NCBI RefSeq assembly: GCF_910589235.1
Contig: NC_060956.1
Span: 10,552,499-10,616,498 of the forward strand
DNA: 64,000 bases
Direction: 5' to 3'
Origin: Vespa crabro
Taxonomy: Eukaryota; Arthropoda; Insecta; Hymenoptera; Vespidae
Shown piece by piece: positions 10,561-25,330 of this stretch. The notes below the pieces were generated by a model. The model saw nothing but the letters and a program-made list of their open reading frames with translations. It had not been told where the DNA came from and did no database searches. The translations under genes and the position numbers were made by a program. The stretch's first letter is position 1; the number at the start of each line of letters is the position of its first letter.

Positions 10561-12218
10561 GTGAGTATTTAAACTATCTCATTTTTTCCCTCTTTTCGTA
10601 TTTAGGATATAACGTATGCCTATATAAATCTTAAAAAAAAAAACTAATTTTACGTTATTTCATTTCGATTATCCTCATAAGAAGTTCCTAACGCATTATC
10701 TTGGTCACAGGAAAAAGAAAAAAAATCCAATAAACTTTTAACATATTTGCGATATTGCAACGAAACATTCACTTTCGAAGAAATTCCATTTGAAAGTTAT
10801 TCACATAAAATTCGTAAAAATTTTCAATACATATTTAATGTCAATATTTTTACAAGTTACAATTTTTATTTTTAAAGATAGATATTTGTGGGTTTATCCA
10901 ACATCGAGAAAAAGTGCATACATTATTCTATATGTATATATATATGCATAAAAATTTTAAATCATTAAGAATTATTATAAACTTTTTGAACAAGAGAATA
11001 TCATCAATTAAAATTATGAAAAGCGAAGAGATTTGAAAAAATTAACATTTTATCGAATTATGTCTATATTGAATTCATTTGTTTGAGAAAAAAAAGGAAA
11101 TGAACTAAGGAGAAGACTAAATAGCAAACGGAAGACACATGTTTTAAAAAAAACCGGACGAGATCATTTACAAGATACAATTCTTTTGGGCTTTTTGTTG
11201 AAGAAAAAATATTTCGCGATAGAAGACGTGACTCGTTCGTTCGTTTTGAGGAAACTAGTGTGCGTACGTCTCATGGTACACTTATAACAAAACATGCTAC
11301 TTTTACGACGGGAAAATATGTGAAATCCTGAAACAAGACGATGTAAAATACTTGATAGCTAATAAATCTCGTTTTTTTTTTGCTATGTGATACAAAATTG
11401 ATAAATCAAAAAAGAGATTGAACGTAGATAAATTTAAAAGATTAATTTTTCCTTATTGCCATATAATTATATGATTAATATTATCTTACTATACATTATT
11501 GCAAATAATTACTATTTTGTTAATATAATTAAGTATAAACATAAGAAAATCATCAACATATCAAATGTTTATTTAAAATCTTTAGAATACTCGAAATTTT
11601 TGAAAAGTGAATTTTTAATGAATTCGAGTATTACTTTATGTCAGTTTTTTTAGCCATAGTATTGATAATACGAACAATATCATGTCCACAATGCAAAACG
11701 TGAAATGGACAAGCGTTTGTAATGAATGTGAAGAAGAAGATTGAAAATAAAATTATTTTAAGAGAATATCTTGTATAGAAGTTCTAAGACAGTTTCCATT
11801 TCCATTCTACGCAAATTCTCTTACTTCGGATTAGCTTTACCATTTTACTGGACCGAGAGCTACCGAGACTTCGACGTTCACAGCGTTTACTGAAAATCGA
11901 TGATTTCTGCTTCGTCGAGCTCATTAGGCGCAAGAATTCGCTTATCCATTTACTATTTACTAATGAGGATTACAAAGAGTTCGTTTTACCGGTAAAACAA
12001 CGTTATTCGAGCGCGTTGATATGTAAGTACTTACTTATTCGCACGCGTCGCATGCACAAACACGAATATAGGCAAAGCTTTTAAAAAGGAAAGGAAAGAG
12101 AATTGAACTCGTTTACTTTCCTCTCTTTTTCCTCTAGTCATTTTCTTCGAATTCTGTAGACCGAAATAATCATCTCGAGCAGACTGCACTTTTACGATAA
12201 TTTGTAATACGAAGGACT

Positions 12219-12220
<2 letters not shown>

Positions 12221-12278
<58 letters not shown>
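12221..12278. repeat. CT microsatellite
   Basis: A run of about 28 CT dinucleotides with one CC interruption near the start. Confidence 0.97.
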
Positions 12279-12283
<5 letters not shown>

Positions 12284-13367
12284 TTCTACATCTCTCCCCT
12301 TTTCTATATTTTCTTTCTTTTTCTCATTGTCTAATTTTCTGATTTTTGTTTTGTTATTCCCACATACGGAGAAAACGGATATGCTGGATAACCCGTGCGA
12401 ATAATCCGAAAGAAAGTTTTCTGTGAAAAATACTTCCTTATGCTGTGGTAGCGACGTGCAAAGTTCCTTATTCTCAAAGCTTCTTAGGTTACGATACTTC
12501 TCGCGAGCTTTTTAGGTCTTTCGTGATTTATTATAATGAACATTGAAGAATCGTAAATCCTTTAAGAGTAAGCTCGTTTATATTTTTCTTGAATAATTTA
12601 CAAATCGTTGCAATAAATGTCACAGATAAAAAGGACTTTCGTAATATTTAAAAATTCTTTCGGACCTCTCCCGTATCCGTTGTTTCCTTTTTTCTTTTCT
12701 TTTTTCTTCGCTATACACCGTAATTATTTCCAATGCGAAACAGTTACCACGACGATTTCGTAACTCAACGCGATCGACATATTTGCTTCTTTTTTCTTCT
12801 TTTATTTCTTCGTTTTCTTTTTTCTTTTCTTTTCTGACAGAGAAAAGGTAGTTCGACTACGATCGTATTAAGACAAGAATCGTTAAATAATCTAAAACAT
12901 GGGTGTCACAGTACTTCGGATTATTATCAAAGCAATTCGTCCGTCGTAATTACGAGTATCTAGCGAAAAACTGACGAGTCGGCCAATCAAAATAAAGAAA
13001 AAGATAGATGATATAAAGATATCTCTAACTACGGGATACAAAAGAAACATTTCTTTTCTTTTCTACCGATTCCTATTTCACGATTGTGCCACATTCTATT
13101 GTAGCATTAAATTATTTGACCGATTGGAACACGCAACTAGGAGCTAGTGACATTCCGCACATGATAATTAATTCTCTTGGCTGATTCTCACGAGAGTCAA
13201 CGATTGAAAATAGAAACGTTTATATGTTTTTATTTAGTGAATTTGTATACGACAATATACAAAATAGCCAGTTTGAAATCGTACGAATATTTCGAATTTT
13301 TATCAAAACGAAGTTATCGAGATCAGCGGATGTAATCGAGACGGCAAATCAATTTTATTCGATTATA

Positions 13368-13415
<48 letters not shown>
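13368..13415. repeat. AAT microsatellite
   Basis: A pure AAT trinucleotide run of about 16 units. It gives a poly-Asn stretch in a spurious forward frame. Confidence 0.97.
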
Positions 13416-13416
<1 letters not shown>

Positions 13417-16400
13417 CAACTACGTTAAACATCAATTTAATTTATCATTGACGTTTTTCGAAAAAGATATTTATCGTATCGATCGCATGAAGAAGCGTTC
13501 AAAGCTTCAAGCAAGTGACCTAATCGATGGTCATCTATATCCGGAGAGCGTGCGTACACATGATTGTATATACAGTCATAGTTAAGAGGAGGAAAGAATT
13601 GAAAAGATTAAAAAAAATAGGCACGCGAAATCGCGATGCCGATAAGCTGTATACACGACACACATGGAAATTAGATTAGTGTGTCACGTATACACACCTA
13701 CTAGCATGACCGAATCGAATTCGTTTGTTTGGAAATTTTCTTTTATACCTTTTTATTTCTTGTCTTGTTCAATTAATTGTGTTTTTTCTTTTTTTTTTCT
13801 TTTTTTATCGAAACGAACGAATTTTTTTCTAAAAAATGTTTATTTTGTTTATCACTACATTAAACTTATTGTCCATTGATTATTACAACGAACTCGAAAC
13901 GATGGAAAGATACTACACGTGGGTAGGAAATATTCTAAGAAGATAAAAAGATAACTCTCGATCTATCTTATCGTATTAGACATGAATTCTTGTTGATGAA
14001 CTATATTATCATTATCGTGGATCATAAAGCACGTCTCTGATTTGCATACTCGTCTCGATATTAGAGAGTGTAACCATGTAACAAACGCTATTCCAGACAG
14101 GAACTGCGCCGATTAACTATAGTCAAGATTCGTCGCGATTTTCCAGGAAACGATTCGATAAGGAAAACGTCGGTACGTTTCATTAACGAACGCCGAGAAT
14201 AATCGTGCTAATTATCGTTCATTCGTTTGCGAACTAACGATGAAAGGAAAAGGATAAGTAACGCGATCAAATCACGCTTCGTAGAAGTTTTTTCCTGAAT
14301 AATTGTAAGAAAATAAAAATCAAATTTTTTTTTTATTTTTCACAATGTTTTTTCCGATTTCACATTATAATAGATATGCTTTAAAATTGATTTAAAGTTA
14401 TTAAATCATGAAAATTATACGGTAGATAATAAAACTCGTGCCAGACATTTTTATTAATTATATAGTTACGACGTTGTCCTGCTGATAAAGGGAAGGATGT
14501 AGGGTGGAAGTGGATACTTTACAAACATAGGCGCGTCGCGATCATCCATTTCGACGTTAAGAAACAGTGATGTCATCATCTCGGTGATACGTCGAGTAAA
14601 CAGTCTCGTGAAATATACGTCATAGCATAATACTAATATTGACGAAGCCCCTTTTTGATATTTCGAGAAAATAATTGATAATGTTGGACGGAAAACAGCG
14701 GACACAAATTGGACAGCGTATAGTTTCAATTTTTCGAGATAATCGATTCGAATAAATGAAATATTACTCATCATATTTTTATACAAACATTTAAAATATT
14801 ATTTCAAAACGTTATTCGAATATTCTGTGTAAAATACGATATTTTATGTAAAATATGATGTAAAATACGATATTTAAAAATATTATATAAAATCAAAACT
14901 TTTTATTATTCGATATGATTTTAACAGCGTATTGAATCAACAAAAATTAATGATATTTACAAACGTCTTAAAAAGAAATAAAATTTGGAGACTTATAGAA
15001 ATTTGAATTATTTTAATTCGAACATCTAAAAAAAAAGATCTCGAAACATCTATAATAAAGCAATAATAAAATATCGTATATATATCTTAGTTATATTGAA
15101 AAAAAAATATGAACTATAAATTTTTTATTTCTATCGAATACTCTTAACGAATTTCTTTGTTATCAACTGATCAAAATGATTCTTAATTAATAATTTTTTT
15201 AATGTCCAACGGTTTCTAGCTAACGCCTATGACTTTCTATCAAATCTCACGTACGCGGAAAAATCATGCATAATGGCGTCATTAGCGTTAAATTGCCATA
15301 ACGAGATCGTTATTTCACGTTGGTTTGATCAATTAATTCAATTTTATTATCAGAAATATTTTTATCGATATCGGCACGTCATTTCTTTCCCTTTTATAAT
15401 GATAAATCGATTGTGTCATATATTCAAAATAATTCAAACATTAAGAATAAATACGTATGTAACTTTTATCACATTTTCGAAAGAGAAAGCCTGAGAATCG
15501 ATGGTAAACTACAAATTAGAGTGCAAATCAATGATAAACGTTAAGCCGAAAACAACGGAACATTACATTGCCGATTGGTGTCAAGATATGCGGAAAAAAT
15601 CTCTACGCTGATGTATTTACCTACTTCGTATGATGCGATTTTTACGAAATCGGAGAAGTCGAAAATTCTAGGATCTTTCATTGGCGAAAATAAAAAAGAT
15701 TGCACGACTTATAACTTCTTATTTTCTTTTAATCTCCATACAAGTAGAATTCGCTCAACCGATTGTGGATTTTAATGGCGTATAAATACCGATGAGATCT
15801 CTCATATCTCAAAGTCTATGTACTCGTTACGAATGGACGAAGTTAGATGATTATAACGAAGCTAGATTATAACCGTTTCAGAGAATGTTTATAAGAATCG
15901 AAATATTATTACAAAATAAGAAACATTTATTTAAGCCGACGTGAAATTAATATCGCTATTTAAAAGTCGAATAATCATAAAAATATATCTAATCGAATTT
16001 AATCATAGCAATATATTTAATCGAATAAAAATAGAAAAGTTAATAAAATACGATATCACAAAATTCAAACTTCAATGTCTCAGATAAGTAAATGAATTGC
16101 AATTATCGATAACGAAATATGACTCGATAGCGAAGTCGAACTTTCTACTCTTTTATCTATCAAATGAACACGCATATTTACAAAACATTAAATTGGCTAT
16201 AATATAACTTCTAATGACAATTACGAATGACAATAAAAATTATTCGATCTAATGAATTCTTATTAACCAAATCGTAAATGATAAGATATTGAAAGCGCGA
16301 TATTAATTATTCGAAATAACTGATATGACATCTTCTTTATTATCTACGAATAATCATGTTTGTCTTGTTTTTTTACTTTTTTCTTTATTTTATTCTTATT

Positions 16401-16534
16401 TATTTTTTTCCTGAGAAAAGGTCGAGTGACCTGAAGACGATGTATAGCGTGAGAAAGGAACAGTCTCTTGGGATTCAGGTGCTGCTATGCAAAAATTTGC
16501 CACTAAGAGATACGAGTAAGAAAGAGAGGTGAAG

Positions 16535-16537
16535 AAG

Positions 16538-16595
<58 letters not shown>

Positions 16596-16620
16596 AAGAG
16601 AGAAAGAGAGAGAAAAGAAA
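16535..16620. repeat. GA microsatellite / polypurine tract
   Basis: About 25 GA dinucleotides (16541-16590) lie inside a longer purine-only stretch with GAAA interruptions. Confidence 0.96.
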
Positions 16621-16700
16621 GACCGAGGGCCACGCGAGGCCCCGGGGGCCTCAAGTTCATTGACCGATACTTTTTCTTCCTCTCTTCTTCTTCTTCTTCT

Positions 16701-16731
16701 CACTCACTCACTCACTCACTCACTCACTCTC

Positions 16732-16764
<33 letters not shown>

Positions 16765-16780
16765 TTCTCTCTATCTCATT
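16701..16780. repeat. (CACT)n(CT)n microsatellite
   Basis: About six to seven CACT units are followed by CT dinucleotides. This lies about 80 bp from the GA run at 16.54-16.62 kb, so purine-rich and pyrimidine-rich tracts face each other and could pair as a hairpin. Confidence 0.95.
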
Positions 16781-17756
16781 GACTGTCCCTCCCTTTTCAT
16801 TCTCGTCTCATTTCTCTCCTTCCTTCTTGCCCTTTTTCCACTCACTCCTTCTTATCGCTTTGAACACGTCTCTGTCCGAGACGGAAAAAGAAATATCGAT
16901 CTTTTTGAAAAAGAAAAAGAAAAAGAAACAAAATTACAAAGAATGAAAGAGATGTGTGGAGAAAAAAAAATGATTGTCGTGGATCAAGGCTCAATAACAT
17001 GGAGGAAGGACATATGAACGAAAACGTGATCGTAAATAAGATGGTAACGGATAATGTAACATGAAATGTTACCTTAGATAATATAAGTATATAAAAATAA
17101 AATACAATGTAAAACAAAAGAAATTAACCTATTAAAATATGAAGTAAAAAGTCAAATTAATAAAATAAATAAAGAATAAATAAAAAAAGGTGAAGAGAAA
17201 TAGGATATAGTAAAAATCGTTGCTTTTCAAGATTTGGTTGGTCAGCTAATAAAACGTTCTCGATTAAACTGAAGCAAAATTTATGTCTCGTTGTTCGATA
17301 TTGGTACGCTTCCATTTTCATCGGCGCGAAATTCACGCAGAAATTACAAAGACCACGAGAATATTACCGTCGAATGATCGATGTCTCCCTTTCTTCTCGA
17401 AAGGGCCGACGCTTTCATCCATCGAGGGAGGCCAATTGGGTTCGAAGGTTTCTCAATAAAAGAAAACGAGCAACGTGCGCGAGTTAATGTGCTCGTTATC
17501 GTAAAAATGGTCATTCGGCAAATATTTAACCCTCGTTGCAAAACGATATCGACGACTTCTTTTTTTTCTAATACTGCCAAATATTTAATTTGTTCGATAA
17601 TAACGATAGATTATATTGATTATTAATAATATTCGCTAATTCGAGTGTTGTAATTGTTATTGTAATTATTTTTTTAGTATTACTATATATACAAAATGAT
17701 AAAATTAAAAATTCTGATTAGAAAGTAAATATTATATTTATTATATATATACATAT

Positions 17757-17760
17757 ATAC

Positions 17761-17829
<69 letters not shown>

Positions 17830-17830
17830 T
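17757..17830. repeat. (TA)n(GA)n compound microsatellite
   Basis: A TA run passes directly into about 13 GA dinucleotides. Confidence 0.95.
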
Positions 17831-18129
17831 TATAATTAACTGACGTTTTATTGTAAAAAATTTTTTATTTATAATGGTACTTATGTTATAAATTTATGAA
17901 TCAACTCTGTAGTTACTTGGTTCATTGATCATCAGAAAAACGTTCGATTAATCTGATTTCGTCTCATCGTTGACTCGTCCATAAAGATCAAGGGTGACGA
18001 AGAGAAGAAAGAAAAAAAAAGAAAAAATACAAAAAAGAAAAAACAGAAGAAGAGGATAAACGATATGAACGAAGGAGAAATCATAAAGACATGGTCAAAA
18101 CTTAATTCCAATTTCGAACAAGCTGCCGC

Positions 18130-18320
18130 TAATCATGGATCACCTCTCTTTCAGTGCATACAAAAGAGTACGCTTCCAGTTTCTCTACCTCTCTCGAGAA
18201 ATCGATGAACGAATCGACGGGGTGCGAAACAGTCCCGGGCTCGACGAGCTGGCCGCGACTTCGATCGTAATTAACTGGGGCTCGATTAAAGCCGGTCATC
18301 GATTAAGTCGCACCTTAAAT
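18130..18320. promoter_or_regulatory. GC-richer island, candidate enhancer
   Basis: A non-repetitive block with CCCGGGCTCGACGAGCTGG and CGTAATTAACTGG stands out against the AT-rich flanks. It includes a TAATTA homeodomain core. A 62-codon frame is open across it but starts and ends without splice signals that I trust. Conservation in related insects would decide its status. Confidence 0.3.
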
Positions 18321-20022
18321 TAAGCATCACTCGATCACGATCACAAAATCTCTTCGAAGTTTTCTCGAATCTACTGTTTTATTTTTTTGATACTCTTTCG
18401 ACAAATTTTTGTTTTTAATCTCTCATAGATATCATTTTCCTTGATGTCGAATAAAAAGATTATCGAATTAAAAGATTGAATTATATAATGTTTTAATTAT
18501 AATTAATTCTGAACGAGTCGATGGACGATAAATAAGAAACGAAAGAAAACATTCGTGAAAGAAGATCAAACGAAAATAAACAACACTTTTTTTACGTTAT
18601 CTTGACCATGGACTGGTCCATTATTCCGGACATGCGTGCTCAAAAAGAAATGCTTCAGTAACGTTTCCGATACAACCATTCGTTTCTTTGACTATTTATC
18701 GTACCGCAAAAGCACTCTCTTTGCTCCCATCGAAATCAAAAGGCATTGATGTCGTACCACCTAACGCATCATCTCATACCGTATTTTACTTCATTCATTT
18801 GACTTCGCTTTCGCACCGACTACCAGCTGCGTATAAATGACGTTCAACGTTATTGGAATATGTGTCTCAATGACAGGAAAAGAGAGACGCTAGTAATTAT
18901 TAGATTCCCTTATATTTTATTCGATCCATCATGCGTTTCTCTTTTCGACAAAAACCATATAATATTGAAAAATATAAGGGATATCAAGGGGTTTTGTTTT
19001 CTTCTTTATTAATCACACCGTCCAATTTAGGATCTCATTGAAATTGTATTTTATATTTGATGAGAAAAAACTTTACTGAAGAACTTTCAAAATGTGCAAA
19101 CTTGTTGGCTAGATAACATTTCTTTTTTCGCTTACCATTGTCGACTGGATTCTTTTTTGCATGCACATCCGTCTATCTTATTCGTCTCGTTCGTTTCAAG
19201 GCACACTCGTAACTCAGCAGAAAAGAAAGACAAGAAGTGAAGGAAGGTTAAGAATAAGAAGAAGACAAGACGCGATGCAGGCATCGCTCGAGTACTGATT
19301 GGTTAAGTATTGTCCATAGAAATTCTCCTCCATATCTCCTAGTAGTATAACTGAAATTAATTGGCACAAAATTAAACCGGTTCTTCGCTACCTTCCTGCG
19401 GTTGAATATAAAGAGATGAATAAAAATCAAGCTACGATTCGGAATGCTACGAATCAGAGAATTAATCTGCGAATTCAGTCCGCAAAGAGAAAAATGATCG
19501 CGATATCGACAAATAATGTCGATTGCTGCTTTTTCTAACAGAATTGGGACGTGGAAAGCTCATAATGCTAATTCCTTCCAACTGGGATGGATATAAAATT
19601 CCTGAGATAATGTGACGCTCGTATAAAAAAGTAATTATCGATATTAAGTTTAAACTAAATATTAATCACTACGATCGATAAACTATTATATTTAGTGAAA
19701 TTATAAAGTTGTGCTAGAACGGAGGTAATATTTGTTCACGGTAAACATGAAGCGAAATTTTATTTCAAATATTAATCGACGTTAATACATCTAATTCTCA
19801 AATTTGTTTGCTTGTTTTAAAAATAGTAAAAAGAAACCTAAGAAGCACGATACCTTTGATCCTTATGTTACTGGTTCTTCTGCTTCTTTTTCTTCCTCTT
19901 TGAGAATAATAGAAAATAATGACGTTCGTACGAAAGGAGGTCCAGCTCTTATCGCGATACCCTACATTTCTTTTTTACTCTTGCAAAGTGAAATTCGAAA
20001 GAGGATTCGAAATTCCCTCTCC

Positions 20023-20027
<5 letters not shown>

Positions 20028-20094
<67 letters not shown>

Positions 20095-20103
20095 ATCTCT
20101 TTT
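20028..20103. repeat. CT microsatellite
   Basis: About 33 CT dinucleotides, ending with CTAT interruptions. Confidence 0.97.
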
Positions 20104-22119
20104 TACTCTCGATCGTGTTTCCGCATAGTGATTGGCTCATTGTACTTGTCTCAATCAAAATACTATACATTGGTTTTACTTTTCGGTGCAGTGCAAAAAG
20201 TGCATGTCATAAATTTGTGAAGAATAAGACGAGAGGTATTTTATATACCTTGGAAAAATTTTGTCCAATCTTTCTCGTTCATTTCATTCTTTCTAAGTTC
20301 AACTTATTTGTTTCCAGAATACGATGGCGGATGCATTGTCCTCATCAGACTGACCCGAAAGCTTCTCTATTCTTTTTTTCTTTTTTTTTTTCTTTTCATT
20401 AAAACCTTTCCGCCACGTTCGATTTTCTACGAATTTTCAAAAATGTTTTTCCAACGTCAAAAAAGTAATCTGTTATTGAAAATATCTTATTTAAAGCTTT
20501 CCCGAGTACGCCTTTGTCAGAAAGTTAATCAAATCTTTTCGTTTATTAAGATCATATTTCTTACTTTCTAATTTTAGATAACTAAAATGTCATAATTTGT
20601 TAAGAGAAAATTCGTAAGCTTTTATATGATGAATAAATCCTATTCTATTTTCATTGTATGCAAGTAGAAGCATTATGAGACTATTATACTCTACACGATT
20701 ATATCTAGCTTACAGAAAACCGACCATTTCCTGTCACGCATTTCTTCTGATAAAGGAAATCACGCTATCGTTTCATTGAATGTCCCGATATTTCGCATAT
20801 ATAAAACTTGACGTTTTCATTATAAATGTTAAGAGAAAGAGAAAGAAGAGACTATAAGATTTAAAAACACGTTTGTGACAATCGAGAATCGTAATACCTA
20901 CGCATATGGAAAAATTTCATTTTGCTTGGGCATAATGAAAAATAGTCGCCATTTAATTTCTTTTTTATTTCCGAATGAAATTTTCTGGCTACTAATTACG
21001 TCTGATAATAGAGCTTTATATGAGCAAAAATTTCTATATTCCGCATTCTACGTTCTTAAAGTGGCTTCTATTTTTTTTAACATCCATCGGCCGTTTTACT
21101 GAATCGTGCGTTTTACTGAAAATTTCAAGCAATTACTTCGTGTTCTAACTAGACATACCATGGTTCATGCGTGTAACGAAATGAACGTTTGAAAGATATG
21201 AAAGGTCGTTTTATATACATTATTACGGCTAAAACAATCTTCCATAATTATTATATACGTTGAAACACGATATAAAATGTAACAATATAAAACTTATTTT
21301 ATAAAAAAATTGATTATACATATGATGATCTATAACTTTTTTTATCGAGAGTTAACGTAATATTTAAATAATTTTCGAAAAAGTATTATATTCAATATTT
21401 GTTAAACTATAACATTTTATTCAATAAATAAATTGATTTAAAGATATTAAAAACATATAGACCGGATCTACGATAATTACGTTAGGTAATTATAAACTTT
21501 AAAAGAAACGTATGCGACTGACCGAAGAATATTCCTTATCGAATATGCTAATGTGCGTAAGGTCCACGTTCCATTTATGTAAAGTGTCATGTGTCAAGAC
21601 CCTGAAACCTCCTTCGGAACAGGAAGAACCGCCGTAAAGACGTTTGAGCAAACTCGAACCTTACGATTTCTGGGACGACAGCTTGCGTCTGCCAGCAAAT
21701 GAAAAACGCATTCCTGTACAAACACAATTCGCCCAGGGCCAAAAGTAATCCTCAAAATCAAAGATTAATTGTATTTATTATAAATACCAAATTCTATAAT
21801 TAATTTGACACGAACTTTTGTGAACTTATAAAATAATATTGAATTTTATAATCATTTCCTGAAACCAATGGAATTTACATAATTTATGTCTTTTTTTTTC
21901 TTATTTTGCTAATATTACAATACTCATTGTATCAAAAGTGTATTATTTCTATATTATAATGTAGCCGAATTATTAACAGTCGTAATATTATTATAATGTT
22001 ATATGAAATATATATAAACATAGAAGAACTATCCGAAGATTAATTTGAAAATAACTATCAATCAATACGTTTATCTTGTCTAAGCAATAGTAAAGAAACA
22101 AATATCTACAATTGACATT

Positions 22120-22370
22120 GGCCAGTTACCGTCAACACGCAAGAGAAATGATCGTTAACCGGCTTGAAGCTCACATGAGCTAATGAATCATTAGCGTCCC
22201 TATTAGCCCATTAACGTCTTTTAACCCTTGGGGGTCTGTTCCATATCCGGTTGACCAAAGCAGACGGGAGCAGATGATATGGACTGGCTGCACTTGCGTC
22301 ATTTATATGCGTGAAACGTTCATAACGTTAGCCAGACGAACGTAACAGCTCCATGAGACCTACCAAGACG
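22120..22370. promoter_or_regulatory. Candidate enhancer with palindromic homeodomain site
   Basis: A GC-richer, non-repetitive block. At 22179-22195 it holds GCTAATGAATCATTAGC, a perfect 8-bp palindrome around a central A, containing two opposed TAATGA homeodomain cores. TTAGCC and TTAACG cores follow within 30 bp. The site arrangement suggests cooperative homeodomain binding; this is inference. Confidence 0.35.
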
Positions 22371-23319
22371 ATTAATTTTCATTCTCTGATGTTGTTGGTT
22401 CTATTAATCAACGATGTCTAATTTTGTCGTCATTAAGAAAATATTTACCTTCGTTACTTCGAGTACCCGTCGTAAAATGAGTAAAAGTATTCTTCTTTAT
22501 AGATTATATCTATACGACTACACGATAAAAATTTTTTCTTTGATATTAAAAGTCCGCGGAAGAATTTTCCCAAGAATTTTTTAATGAATTTACCTACACC
22601 TTTCTTGATTTTTTAAAAACTGATGAGACCATATTTGTCAGGAGCGTGAAAAGATCGTGTTTTTGGCAATCATAATCCCACTCGTTTTATAACTGTCATG
22701 ATTTTAGATTTTTATCTTTCTTCCAAAATACCACTCGACATTCTTAGAATTCCAATATTCTTTTTACTCACCTAACTTATATCATTCCTTGGGTTACTTG
22801 AAAGCTATCATTAATAAAGAGACCTCCTTAACTTTACGTTTCTGATATCGATTCGTGCAACGTATGCATATTTGAAGGAGATTCTTATTGTTATAGGTGA
22901 TAAGCCGCGTTCATGAAATGTGATCGGCATAACCCATAAACTGCATTCTAGTAGCCTTGTGTAATGATTACGCATGAAATATACTAAGACTCGACAATTT
23001 TACACGTATGAGTACAGGCAATGAGTCATTAATTAAATATGGTACAACTTAAAATATAAGAAAGGAGAACATTTATAAAAGTTCTTATTATTTAATACGC
23101 TTAAATATCCATTGCTTTTATAATAATAATGCTTTTATTATAATAATGCTTTTATAATAATAGTATCTAATTATTTAAAAACTATTCTTATTTACGTTTA
23201 TGCGCTTACGATACATAAGATTATTTACTTTTTTCTACAATTTTTTTGGATCTTCAGATCTTTTTGGATTTTTAGTCAATAGCAATGGCTTTCTTGAGCG
23301 CGACAAAATGACGATGAGG

Positions 23320-23327
23320 TGACGTCA
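23320..23327. promoter_or_regulatory. Full CRE palindrome
   Basis: TGACGTCA, the complete CREB/ATF response element, lies in a small GC-richer patch (23290-23390) together with two TGACGATGA-like half sites. Confidence 0.35.
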
Positions 23328-25280
23328 TCGAATAAATTCAATTCGTAGTGTCACGATTTGCTACTACGATGATGACAATGGACAGATCAAAAAAACTGGA
23401 GAACAGGACGTAATTAACTTTTCGTGATACTTTTGTAATAATTTTGAATTTATATCGGAACATTTTCTTTTTTCTTTTTCTTTGTTCTTTGTTCTTTTTT
23501 CTTTTTTTTTTTTCTTTTTTCTTTATCTAAAGGGCTTTTTTCAGAATTTGCTTCTAGTTCAAAAATTTATATCGTCGTTAAATGTTCGAAACTTTTTTTT
23601 AACAAGCCTCAATAAATCGAGAATTCCACTTGACAAGTAAACTTTTGCATCACGAAGAAAACAATTTTAAGCGATGATCTTCAACATTAGCATGAATGAT
23701 AATGATGTCTCAGAAACCTCAAGTTTCAAGGTTTCGAAAATTAACTATGTTCGTTCTTTCTATCAACTGATCGTTATCTTCGTGATATTTCTTTTCATGT
23801 TCTCGTATTAATCCTCGTTCTTGATTTTCTAATATTATTATTTTGAACGTTTTCAACGAGCTTATTGTTCCATGATTAAGATTAATTCACATCTGACGTT
23901 TATGCCGAAATCAGTGGAATAAAAAATCTTTTAGATATTATTGATCAATCTTATGAGGAAAAAGTCTTCTTTCGGACCTGAGTCATTTTGCGTTGTAGCA
24001 TAAATTTTCTCTTATTGATTTACAACGTAGAACTAATAAAATTGAGAGAAAATGCTTTGACATAAATATTACAGGCTGTTAGAATATTCGCAAAAGAATA
24101 TATCACAAAAAAAGAACGATTGAACGTTTTTACGATTTCTAGAGAAATAATGAAAATTGAATAATAATTATTCTTAATAAATAAGTAATTATTCGTAAAA
24201 AAGTAAATATTTGTTCTCCATAAAATTAATTCCATTTATAATTATCATGGTTGACTAAAGCATCGAACGATCGATCAGTCGAAGTAGGGAATATCAGCAT
24301 TCCAGTTGCGTTCTCACGCGTTAGCTTATTCATTAACAAAACCACTCTCGACCGAGTCAGCACATATGTCATTTGCATTTCTCGTATATGCGCTGCGGGA
24401 AGAAATTACGCGTACGAACACATGTTGTTATGTCGCCTAGCATCTATTTCTATGTGTACATGTACACATACAGTACGTAATCGAACATATATATACGTTC
24501 AATGGATGGATTAGATTAATCGACTTCAGCGTTCGTCCATCGGAAGGTAAAACGTGACATCAGAATTTCTAAGAACGAGACTTCGCTCGCGTTCGCATTT
24601 TGCATTTACAACGTACGTGGAATATCTATAACCGAAGAGATAGATAATAATGTCCGTATCTATATCTATGCATGTATGTTTGTGTGTATGTGTAAGTCTG
24701 ACGTACATTATATCTTTCCAGTTCTTGCTCCGCGACGAAAGATTTTCTCGCGCTTCGAAGGCCATCGAAATAAAGATAACTAAGGATAATGACGGTCAAA
24801 AGTTATGGAAGATATACGCGAAAATTATAAAATTGTGGATATTATCGCGCAGAGAAATTGTACCAAAGATGAAGAGCATGCCTGTTGAGCTTCGCGAAAC
24901 ATGTTTTGCCAACTATTCATTATCTATACGATTTCTACGGTGACTCTGTCAACTCCCTTTGTCGTTTGGCTATAACGAGACTCGACGAGTACGAGGTCTC
25001 AAAGACGGAAGCAAATCATCAGCTCTCAATTGATATCGTGCACATCCTACAAAATGAATGCTCTTATCTCTTTCAAGTGATTTCTCTCTCACATTCCATG
25101 ACATTCATGTGCTCGAACATTGATTCCTTTTTTTAGTTTCGCGACATCTCAAAGAGAATACTAGAATACTTATATAGTACTAGAAGAGTACTATTTGTTA
25201 CTGGAATATACATATATGCCGGAAATATTTGATCTCTCTACATTTATCCTGATTTATTTATCGAACATATACGTAAAAAT

Positions 25281-25330
25281 GAGTGAGTGAGTGAGTGAGT
25301 GAATGAGTGAGAGAGAGAGAGAAAGAGATA
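25281..25330. repeat. (GAGT)n(GA)n microsatellite
   Basis: GAGT tetranucleotides with one GAAT interruption, running into GA dinucleotides. Confidence 0.95.

Noticed and set aside
14466..14786. 106-codon minus-strand frame
   Set aside because: No domain, no signal, no splice-consistent neighbour; its length is possible by chance in a 64-kb window.
19804..20220. 138-codon forward frame
   Set aside because: It begins without an ATG, and half of it is the CT microsatellite; the remaining part shows no family resemblance or splice context.
24526..25136. Several overlapping frames of 79-97 codons on both strands
   Set aside because: Frames compete with each other, include TA/TG-rich parts and resemble no family; the 24.25-24.42 kb part is better treated as a possible regulatory island.
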